Positions 1 through 6,129 of a DNA stretch of 9,788 nucleotides are shown here, in pieces (position 1 is the first letter of the stretch; every line of letters starts with the position of its first letter). Below the pieces are notes generated by a model, which was not told where the DNA came from, made no database searches, and saw nothing but the letters and a program-made list of their open reading frames with translations. The position numbers were made by a program, and so were the translations under genes. The stretch covers positions 1 to 9,788 of the forward strand of contig JAQGJA010000122.1 of the NCBI GenBank assembly GCA_028290805.1. The letters run 5' to 3'. This stretch comes from Alphaproteobacteria bacterium (GTDB lineage Bacteria > Pseudomonadota > Alphaproteobacteria > Micavibrionales > SZUA-601).

Positions 1-1
1 A

Positions 2-64
2 ATTGCGCAGCCTTTGGTTTCATGCTACCTGATTGGGTTAACCATGGACACGGGAACCACCTAA
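2..64 (+). CDS. 3' end of an upstream gene, function unknown (partial)
   Basis: The second forward frame is open from the window edge to a TAA at 62-64, giving about 20 residues that end in MDTGTT. The A of this stop codon is the A of the ATG (64-66) of the ABC exporter gene, forming a TAATG overlap. The same junction type occurs between the outer-membrane channel and adaptor genes later in the window, so it appears to be a normal arrangement in this genome. I infer a co-transcribed, translationally coupled gene upstream. Too little is visible to name a family. A short open stretch at a window edge can occur by chance, so confidence is modest. Confidence 0.4.
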   Translation: MAQPLVSCYLIGLTMDTGTT

Positions 65-1908
65 TGGGACATTTAAAAGCCTATATCAAATTCACCAAAG
101 TTTTCGGCATCTACAGCAAGCTGCAGATGACGTTGCTTATATTGGGCGGTTTTGTGATCGGCTTTATGGAACTGGCCGGATTGTCGGTATTGTTCCCGCT
201 GCTCAACCTTCTTTTGATGCCTGATTATATGAATCAAAGCGGGTTCATCCGCGCTTTGTCCCGGCATACCGGCGTTACGGATCCGCAAAAAATGGCCATG
301 CTGGTAGGGTTTCTGATCGCGATGACCTTTATCCTGAAAAACATCGCCCAGGTGCTGTACCTGCGTTATGAATTCGGCGTGCTGACGAAATGGCGCGTGC
401 ATATCAACAGTCGCCTGTACCATGTCTATATGAATTCGAATTACGAATTATTCATGCGGCGCAGCTCGTCCAAGATGATAAATCTGATTACCGGCTCCGT
501 ACCGCTTATTTTAAATAGTTTCGTACATAAAATCCTTAACCTGATGAATCTGGCTTTGACCTGCATCGTCATCTTGAGCTTCGTGATCTTTATCAATTGG
601 CTGATCACATTGCTGATCGTCATTATCGGCCTTGGGCTTTTGCTGGGTTACAGCCGGCTGTTCAAGGCAAAATCCAAGACCCTTGGTACACGGGCCCAGC
701 AACTGAACGGCAGCCAATATGCGCTTTTGCAGCAGTCTTTCACCGGATACAAGGAAACGCGCACGCATTTGAAGGAGATGTTTTTTTCGCGGAAATTCTC
801 TGATACTTCCGAAAAACTGGCTAAAACGGAAGGCCGTTTATATTTCCTGGAAAACCTGCCCCCTGCCACGGTCGAAACCGTGATCATGCTTTTGATCATC
901 ATCGTGTTTGAAACGATCATTCTGACCGGCGCCAATATCGCCACCGCCTCGGCCCAGATAGGCGCCATCGTCTTGGCCAGTTTGCGCATGATCCCGGTTA
1001 TCAACCGCACGATCAACTCGGTGCTGATGATCAATGCCAGCCGCGGCGTTCTGGATGAAATGCTGGAAGAAGTGGAAAAATTCAATATCGAGCCAGCATT
1101 TTTCAGCCTGAAAAAACGCCTGGAATATAACGAAGAGGAACAGATCGAAGCCCTCGCCTTCCGGGATAAAATTGAACTGGCGCATGTCACTTATCATTAT
1201 CCCGAAAGCGAAAAACCCGCCTTGCGCGATGTCAATTTCACCATCCGTCCCGGCGAATTCATCGGCATTACCGGACCTTCGGGCGGGGGGAAATCGACTC
1301 TGACTAATATCCTGCTTGGTTTCCTGGTCAGCTTCGAGGGGGAATTCACCGTGGACGGCGTGCCGGTTACCACCGATAACATCCGCAATTTCCGCAAAAT
1401 CGTGGGTTTTGTCGACCAGCAGATTTTCCTGATGGATGTCACAATCGCCGAAAACATCGCCTATGGCGTCGATCCCGAACATATCGACCGCGACAAGGTG
1501 GTCCGCTCGCTGCAAAAAGCCCAGCTTTGGGACCATGTCGAAAGCCTGCCTGACGGCATCGACACCCCCATCGGCGAAAACGGCAAGCTGCTTTCGGGTG
1601 GCCAGCGCCAGCGTCTGGCCATCGCCCGGGCTTTGTACAAGGATCTGCGTTTATTAATCCTGGACGAGGCCAGCGCCTCTTTGGATGTCGAAACCGAGTA
1701 CAAGCTTTTTGCCTTCCTGGAAACACTCAAAGGGGAACTGGCGGTGATCATGATCGCGCATCGTTTGTCCACCCTGCAAAATTGCGACCGGATCATCTTC
1801 ATGGAAAATGGCGGCATTGCGGATCAGGGGAATTTCGACGAATTATACAAATCCAACCATAAATTCCGTAATTACATCGAATACTCCCAGATCACTATAA
1901 ACGCGTAA
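64..1908 (+). CDS. ABC exporter, fused membrane and ATP-binding domains (MsbA/PglK-like)
   Basis: This is a half-size ABC exporter that would dimerise in the inner membrane and use ATP to move a lipid, lipid-linked sugar or other hydrophobic substrate outward. From the ATG at 64 it is 614 residues, a usual length. The N-terminal half has hydrophobic helices at about residues 20-48, 78-100, 155-200 and 270-325. The C-terminal ATPase has Walker A GPSGGGKST (Lys 410), a Q-loop Gln near 452, the signature LSGGQ (510-514), Walker B LLILDEA (Asp 534, Glu 535), D-loop SASLD and H-loop His 566, all intact. The frame is open back to the window edge with another ATG at 22. I prefer 64 because it overlaps the stop of the upstream frame as TAATG and gives a normal N-terminus (MGHLKAY). 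The permease resembles polysaccharide or lipid flippases such as PglK more than peptide exporters, but the substrate is not determined by the sequence. No clear terminator follows. Confidence 0.93.
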   Translation: MGHLKAYIKFTKVFGIYSKLQMTLLILGGFVIGFMELAGLSVLFPLLNLLLMPDYMNQSGFIRALSRHTGVTDPQKMAMLVGFLIAMTFILKNIAQVLYLRYEFGVLTKWRVHINSRLYHVYMNSNYELFMRRSSSKMINLITGSVPLILNSFVHKILNLMNLALTCIVILSFVIFINWLITLLIVIIGLGLLLGYSRLFKAKSKTLGTRAQQLNGSQYALLQQSFTGYKETRTHLKEMFFSRKFSDTSEKLAKTEGRLYFLENLPPATVETVIMLLIIIVFETIILTGANIATASAQIGAIVLASLRMIPVINRTINSVLMINASRGVLDEMLEEVEKFNIEPAFFSLKKRLEYNEEEQIEALAFRDKIELAHVTYHYPESEKPALRDVNFTIRPGEFIGITGPSGGGKSTLTNILLGFLVSFEGEFTVDGVPVTTDNIRNFRKIVGFVDQQIFLMDVTIAENIAYGVDPEHIDRDKVVRSLQKAQLWDHVESLPDGIDTPIGENGKLLSGGQRQRLAIARALYKDLRLLILDEASASLDVETEYKLFAFLETLKGELAVIMIAHRLSTLQNCDRIIFMENGGIADQGNFDELYKSNHKFRNYIEYSQITINA

Positions 1909-1981
1909 TCGGGTCCGGAGGCGTTTGGAATAAGTTTCTCATACGGCAGGGTTTAAAAGAATACGCCCGCTCTTAGATGAG

Positions 1982-2007
1982 CCTGTGCAAAGATTTTTTC
2001 ACAGGAG
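1982..2007 (+). promoter_or_regulatory. Hairpin overlapping the ribosome binding site of the SDR gene
   Basis: CCTGTG (1982-1987) is complementary to CACAGG (2000-2005), giving a 6-base-pair stem with a 12-base loop. The Shine-Dalgarno AGGAG lies at 2003-2007, six bases before the ATG at 2014, so its first three bases would be paired in the stem. In an mRNA this could lower or tune initiation. The stem is short and the loop is long and U-rich, so a regulatory role is only a suggestion. The rest of the 1909-2013 gap holds no gene and no convincing sigma-70 promoter that I can see. Confidence 0.35.
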
Positions 2008-2013
2008 AACAGG

Positions 2014-2838
2014 ATGACCCAGAATAACAAACCCTTCGCCGTCGTAACCGGCGCTTCCAGTGGTATCGGGCTGGAACTGGCCAAGCAATTTGCCCGGCAC
2101 GGCTATAATCTCCTGATCGCCGCCGAAGATACCGGCATCAACAGCGTCGTACCGGAAATCGAGAGCCTGGGCGCATCGGTTCAGGCGGTGCAGGTCGATC
2201 TGGCCAAGCGCGATGGCGTTGACCAGCTATACCGGGAAATCCAGGCCTATGGCCAGCCGGTCGACTCCATCGCCATCAATGCCGGTGTCGGCGTGGGCGG
2301 TGCGTTTATTGAAACCTCCCTGGATGAAGAAATCAACATGATCGATCTCAATGTGACCTCTTCAGTCCATCTGGCCAAGCATGTTATCAAGGACATGGTC
2401 GCCGCAGGCCATGGCCGTGTATTGTTCACCTCATCGGTCGCCGCCACCATGCCAGGACCTTTCGAGGCCGTTTATGCTGCAAGCAAGGCGTTTTTGCTGT
2501 GGTTTTCTTTGGCATTGCGTAACGAGTTGAAGGATAAAGGCGTTACGGTCACTGCATTAATGCCTGGCCCGACCGAAACCAATTTCTTCCACCGCGCCGA
2601 TATGGACGATACCAAGGCGGGTTCCAAGGAAAAATACGGCAACCAGCCCGAAGACGTGGCCCGCCAGGGTTTCGAAGCTTTGATGAATGGCGACGACCAT
2701 GTTTTGGCCGCTTCCTTTAAAACCAAGCTGCAGGGGACATTAGCCAAATTCCTGCCCGACACATTGAATGCGGCCATGCACCGCACAATGGCCGAGCCGG
2801 GTACGGCGCCTGATTCTGCCTCTGAAAAAGCTGCCTGA
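2014..2838 (+). CDS. Short-chain dehydrogenase/reductase (SDR)
   Basis: This is a cytosolic NAD(P)-dependent oxidoreductase of the classical SDR family, 274 residues, with one Rossmann domain. The cofactor loop TGASSGIG lies at 12-19, an acidic D62-L63 follows beta-3, and the NAG motif is at 89-91. The catalytic tetrad is complete: Asn 113, Ser 141, Tyr 154 and Lys 158 (YAASK). The MPGPTET segment near 182 is the usual post-catalytic PG motif. After beta-2 the sequence reads A-E-D (37-39) rather than the basic residues typical of NADP-preferring members, which hints at NAD use (inference). The last 45 or so residues are a variable, Ala-rich tail that gives no substrate clue. The start is fixed by AGGAG at 2003-2007. 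The gene stands alone, followed by a strong terminator and by the convergent TetR gene. The substrate is unknown. Confidence 0.93.
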   Translation: MTQNNKPFAVVTGASSGIGLELAKQFARHGYNLLIAAEDTGINSVVPEIESLGASVQAVQVDLAKRDGVDQLYREIQAYGQPVDSIAINAGVGVGGAFIETSLDEEINMIDLNVTSSVHLAKHVIKDMVAAGHGRVLFTSSVAATMPGPFEAVYAASKAFLLWFSLALRNELKDKGVTVTALMPGPTETNFFHRADMDDTKAGSKEKYGNQPEDVARQGFEALMNGDDHVLAASFKTKLQGTLAKFLPDTLNAAMHRTMAEPGTAPDSASEKAA

Positions 2839-2840
2839 AT

Positions 2841-3470
2841 TTAAACCCCGCTTGGGCGGGGTTTTTTCATGCCTGCGCCATAGGCCCTGAAAAAAACCTC
2901 CAGGGAAAGCGCCGCCGCTTTATTCAGCCGCCGGGTGCTTTTGTCGATCTTGACACCCAGCAGGCACAGATCGGCAATCCCAGCCTCCAGCAAGCCTTTC
3001 AGATGCATGGCCATGATCCACGGGTCGCCGGCCTGCATTTCGCCAAGATCAATGCCGGTGGCAATCGCATCGGCGACCTTGCCCCAGCCGATTTTCATGC
3101 CGCGCTCATAGCATTGCACGCCGATATCTGAACGCTGGGCCTGGGCGATCATCATGCGGCGGACATTAATGATCTCGTCCGATGTTACAAATTTAAGATA
3201 GGCCGGGCCAAACCTGTCCAGCTTTTCACGCAAGCTGCCTTCTTTGGCGAAAATGGCAAAAGCCTCCTTGCCCTGTTTTTGCGCCTCGGCCAGCATGATT
3301 TCGACGAAGAGTTCTTCCTTGGTGGAAAAGTAATTATACAAGGTCGCCTTTGACCCGCCGACACGGGCGGCGATAATAGACATCGAGGCCGCATCAAAGC
3401 CCATTTCCCGGAACACGGCATCGGCTGTCATCATAATATGCTGACGCCGCTCTTCGCTTTTTGCTTTCAT
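2841..3470 (-). CDS. TetR/AcrR-family transcriptional repressor of the efflux operon
   Basis: This 209-residue protein has a TetR-type N-terminal DNA-binding domain. A helix-turn-helix spans about residues 28-48, followed by the hallmark LYNYFSTKEELF (44-55). The remaining 150 residues are helical, as in ligand-binding and dimerisation domains of this family. The ATG (complement of 3468-3470) is preceded by a near-perfect Shine-Dalgarno AGGAGGT (complement of 3476-3482) at five bases. The gene is divergent from the efflux genes, and a large palindrome lies between them, the standard layout for a local repressor released by a pump substrate. I infer repression of both the pump and itself; the ligand is unknown. 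The last codons (KKPRPSGV) are encoded by the hairpin that terminates the converging SDR gene. Family assignment is firm; the target is inferred from context. Confidence 0.93.
   Translation of the reverse strand: MKAKSEERRQHIMMTADAVFREMGFDAASMSIIAARVGGSKATLYNYFSTKEELFVEIMLAEAQKQGKEAFAIFAKEGSLREKLDRFGPAYLKFVTSDEIINVRRMMIAQAQRSDIGVQCYERGMKIGWGKVADAIATGIDLGEMQAGDPWIMAMHLKGLLEAGIADLCLLGVKIDKSTRRLNKAAALSLEVFFRAYGAGMKKPRPSGV
2843..2867 (+). terminator. Rho-independent terminator of the SDR gene
   Basis: CCCCGC (2846-2851) pairs with GCGGGG (2856-2861) around a TTGG loop, with A residues before the stem and six T residues after it (2862-2867). It begins five bases after the SDR stop codon, so it should end the SDR transcript. 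The same bases, read on the minus strand, encode the final codons of the convergent TetR gene. On that strand the stem is followed only by TTTAAATTC, so termination there should be weaker. Confidence 0.9.
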
Positions 3471-3491
3471 GACCTACCTCCTTTTATTCGG

Positions 3492-3521
3492 TTGACGAAT
3501 CATAGGGTGATATTATATAAC
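3492..3521 (+). promoter_or_regulatory. Probable sigma-70 promoter of the efflux operon
   Basis: TTGACG at 3492-3497 matches the -35 consensus at five of six bases. Candidate -10 boxes are TATAAC at 3516-3521 (spacing 18) or TATATA at 3514-3519 (spacing 16). Transcription would start at about 3526-3529, in the middle of the palindrome, so bound repressor would block it. The predicted leader before the first ATG is only about 12-15 bases. Confidence 0.55.
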
Positions 3522-3540
3522 TGTACTGTACAGTACAGTT
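3512..3540 (-). promoter_or_regulatory. Probable promoter of the TetR gene
   Basis: On the minus strand a perfect TATAAT lies at 3517-3512, about 40 bases before the TetR ATG. The matching -35 region, near 3535-3540, falls within the palindrome and is a poor match to TTGACA. Repressor bound to the palindrome would cover this -35 region, which fits autoregulation. The -10 box is clear; the -35 box is weak. Confidence 0.5.
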
Positions 3541-3542
3541 AT
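3517..3542. promoter_or_regulatory. 26-base perfect palindrome, probable TetR operator
   Basis: The half ATAACTGTACTGT (3517-3529) is exactly mirrored by ACAGTACAGTTAT (3530-3542), with no central gap. The core is two ACTGT units (3520-3529) followed by two ACAGT units (3530-3539), which produces three GTAC centres spaced five bases apart. It overlaps the -10 and start-point region of the efflux promoter, the -35 region of the TetR promoter and the first two bases of the ATG at 3541. Its position between a TetR gene and a divergent pump makes it the obvious operator. The nested repeats could allow two staggered dimers to bind. Confidence 0.8.
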
Positions 3543-4983
3543 GGTCAGATCAATGAAAAACTTTTCTCCCCAGATAACCGCCATCCTGATGGCCGCCCTT
3601 TTATCCGGCTGCGCCATTATCCTGCATCTGCCGGAACCGGCCGTTATGAAAGATGCCGCTTCTTACGAAACGGCGCAAAGCTTTAAAGCCAATAAAGCGC
3701 AATGGCCTGAGCAAAATTGGTGGCAACGCTATAACGAACCGCAATTAAACGATCTGGTCGATGAAGCCTTGCGCAATTCGCCCGACATGGCCCAGGCCCA
3801 GGCGCGCATCCGCAGCAGTGAAGCCATCGCCCAGCAGACCAGAGGCGGATTGTTCCCCGAAATTTCCGTCAACGCCAATGCCAGCGAAGTCAAGCAAAGC
3901 TATAATAATGGTGTGCCCGCCGCATTTGTCCCGCAAGGGTTTAATGACACCGGACGCGTAACGCTGGATTTCAATTATGATCTGGATTTCTGGGGCCGCA
4001 ACCGTGCCGCCCTGCGCGCCGCCACCAGCGAGGCCGAAGCCGCGCGCGTCGAAGCATCCCAGGCGCAACTTGTTTTAACCACGGCAATCACCGCCGCTTA
4101 CGCCGATCTGGCGCGGCTTTACGCCGACCAGGAAGCCGCGATCGAAGCGGTCAAGGTCCGCAAACAAGCCGCCGCGTTATTTCAGGAACGTTTTGAAAAC
4201 GGCCTGGAAAATATGGGCGGCGTGCAACAGGCCGACGCCCTGCGCGCCGAAGCCGAAGGGGAAGTCGAAGCGATCAATGAAAATATCGCCTTGACGAAAA
4301 ACCGCCTGGCGGCCTTGACCGGCGCGGGACCTGACCGCGGCTTGAAAATCACGCGGCCGACAATTATTGTCCCGGCTTCCTTCGGTCTGCCCGAAAACCT
4401 GCCCGTCGATCTGCTGGGCCGCCGTCCCGACATTGTCGCCTCGCGCCTGCGGGTCGATGCCGCCTCCAGCCGGATCAATGCGGCAAAGGCGAATTTCTAT
4501 CCCAATATCAACCTGTCTGCCTATGCGGGCGTACAGTCTCTGGGCCTTGATTTATTGACGCGCTCGGGCTCGACCATCGCCGGGATCGGCCCTGCGATCA
4601 GCCTGCCGATTTTCGATGCTGGGCAGCGCCAGGGTTTCTTCCGCCGCGCCAATGCCGATTACGATGCAGCGGTTGCCAGCTATAACCAGGCGGTGACCCG
4701 CGCCTTGCAGGATGTTGCCGATGTGGCAGTCAGCAAGAAAGCCTTGGGTTTGCGCATGGCAAAAACCCAGGAGGCCCTGGATGCCGCAAAAAAATCGCAT
4801 CAGGTGGCCCAGAACCGTTACAAAGGCGGCCTTGCCACCTATATCGAAGTCCTGCGCGCCCAGGATACGCTGATTGCGAATAAGCGGGCTTTGGCCAATA
4901 TCCGCTCGCGCGGCTTTACACTGGATGTGGCTTTGATCCGCGCGCTTGGCGGTGGATTTAGTGAGAAAAAAGGGAAAGAATAA
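3541..4983 (+). CDS. Outer-membrane efflux lipoprotein (OprM/NodT family)
   Basis: This is the outer-membrane channel of a tripartite exporter, working as a trimer that joins a beta-barrel to a periplasmic helical tunnel. It has 480 residues, normal for the family. A signal peptide ends in the lipobox LSGC, with the lipidated Cys at residue 24. Two related efflux repeats follow, with heptad-like helices. The strongly conserved LLGRRPDIVASRLRVDAA segment lies near residue 291, and the ARAQDTLI-type region is near the C-terminus. The first ATG (3541) is part of the palindrome and has no visible Shine-Dalgarno. An in-frame ATG at 3553 (MKNFSPQ) also leaves a full signal peptide, so the true start is uncertain. 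The stop overlaps the adaptor start as TAATG. It is first in the operon with EmrA and EmrB homologues; many EmrAB systems borrow TolC instead. Confidence 0.92.
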   Translation: MVRSMKNFSPQITAILMAALLSGCAIILHLPEPAVMKDAASYETAQSFKANKAQWPEQNWWQRYNEPQLNDLVDEALRNSPDMAQAQARIRSSEAIAQQTRGGLFPEISVNANASEVKQSYNNGVPAAFVPQGFNDTGRVTLDFNYDLDFWGRNRAALRAATSEAEAARVEASQAQLVLTTAITAAYADLARLYADQEAAIEAVKVRKQAAALFQERFENGLENMGGVQQADALRAEAEGEVEAINENIALTKNRLAALTGAGPDRGLKITRPTIIVPASFGLPENLPVDLLGRRPDIVASRLRVDAASSRINAAKANFYPNINLSAYAGVQSLGLDLLTRSGSTIAGIGPAISLPIFDAGQRQGFFRRANADYDAAVASYNQAVTRALQDVADVAVSKKALGLRMAKTQEALDAAKKSHQVAQNRYKGGLATYIEVLRAQDTLIANKRALANIRSRGFTLDVALIRALGGGFSEKKGKE

Positions 4984-6128
4984 TGGAAAACGAATTAAGC
5001 GCTACACGCACCAACACGGATCAAAAGCCAAAAAGATCCAAACGCAAAAACCTGTTCGGGATTTTAGCTTTGGTCGTGTTGCTGGCTGTGGCTGGTTTGG
5101 CGGCATGGTGGTTCCTGGTCGGCTCGCGCCGGATTACCACGGATAACGCTTATGTCGCTGCGGAAATCGCCCAGGTCACGGCCTCGGTCAGTGGCATCGT
5201 CAAAGACGTCAAAGTCAACGACACCCAAGAAGTCAAACGCGGCGATGTGCTGGTCGTGCTGGATGACAGCGACGCAAAATTGGCCCTGGCCCAGGCCGAG
5301 GCTGAACTTGGTCTTGCCGCGCGCAAGGTGCGCGGGTTTTTCGCCAATGACGAAAGCCTGTCCGCCCGTGTCCAGGCCCAGGAAGCCGAAAAAATAAAAG
5401 CCACGGCACAATTGCGCGCGGCGGAATCAAATTTGAAAAAAGCCCAGTTGGACCGCGACCGCCGCCAGAAACTGTCTAAATCCGGTTCCGTATCAGGTGA
5501 GGAATTATCCAATGCGCTCAACACCTATGCCGCAGCGCAAGCCATCCTTGCCGGGGCACAGGCCGGTATGTCCCAGGCGGAATCCAATTATAATTCTGCC
5601 GTGGCATCGCTCAAAGCCAATACGGTTTTGACCGAAGACGCCACCGAAGACACAAACCCCGAAGTCGCCCTGGCCCGCGCCCGCCGCGATCAGGCAAAAA
5701 CGGATCTGGAACGCACCATTCTTTATGCGCCGGTCGACGGGATCGTCGCGCACCGCCAGGTGCAACTGGGCCAGCGCATCGAAAAAGGCGCACCGTTAAT
5801 GGCCGTGGTGCCGCTGCTGGATGTACATGTCGATGCCAATTTCAAGGAAGTTCAATTGGAAAAAGTCAAACCGGGCCAGGATGTCGAACTTGAATCGGAC
5901 CTGTATGGCGACAAGGTGAAATACCATGGCAAGGTTGCCGGATTTTCCGGCGGCACGGGGGCGGCCTTTGCGCTTATTCCCGCGCAAAACGCCACTGGTA
6001 ACTGGATCAAAGTCGTGCAGCGTTTGCCTGTGCGCATCACGCTGGACCCGGAAGAATTGCGGCAACATCCTTTACAGGTCGGGTTGTCGATGGAAGTCAC
6101 CATCGATATCGCCCATGACCCGAAATAA
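4983..6128 (+). CDS. emrA: EmrA-type periplasmic adaptor (HlyD/membrane fusion protein family)
   Basis: This 381-residue protein would link the inner-membrane pump to the outer-membrane channel. A short, basic cytosolic tail (KPKRSKRKN) precedes one transmembrane helix at about 24-46. Next comes RITTDNAYVAAEIAQVTASV, typical of EmrA proteins, and the first half of a lipoyl-like domain (VSGIVKDVKVNDTQEVKRGDVLVVLDD). A long Ala/Gln/Lys-rich coiled-coil hairpin spans about 90-235, then the second lipoyl half (APVDGIVAHRQVQLGQRIEKGAPL) and a beta-barrel region. The ATG overlaps the preceding stop as TAATG, with the purine-rich AGGGAAAG ahead of it, which suggests translational coupling. EmrA function (paired with an EmrB-type pump) follows from the family and from the next gene. 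Confidence 0.92.
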   Translation: MENELSATRTNTDQKPKRSKRKNLFGILALVVLLAVAGLAAWWFLVGSRRITTDNAYVAAEIAQVTASVSGIVKDVKVNDTQEVKRGDVLVVLDDSDAKLALAQAEAELGLAARKVRGFFANDESLSARVQAQEAEKIKATAQLRAAESNLKKAQLDRDRRQKLSKSGSVSGEELSNALNTYAAAQAILAGAQAGMSQAESNYNSAVASLKANTVLTEDATEDTNPEVALARARRDQAKTDLERTILYAPVDGIVAHRQVQLGQRIEKGAPLMAVVPLLDVHVDANFKEVQLEKVKPGQDVELESDLYGDKVKYHGKVAGFSGGTGAAFALIPAQNATGNWIKVVQRLPVRITLDPEELRQHPLQVGLSMEVTIDIAHDPK

Positions 6129-6129
6129 C

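Noticed and set aside
838..1536. Long minus-strand open frame opposite the ABC exporter
   Set aside because: The plus-strand frame has complete ABC motifs. The minus-strand translation has no recognisable family and a shadow-like composition rich in Asp, Gly, Phe and His.
5926..6129. N-terminal extension of the MFS pump inside emrA
   Set aside because: It is the out-of-frame reading of emrA and is basic and soluble in character. Family proteins begin a few residues before the first helix, matching the start at 6130.
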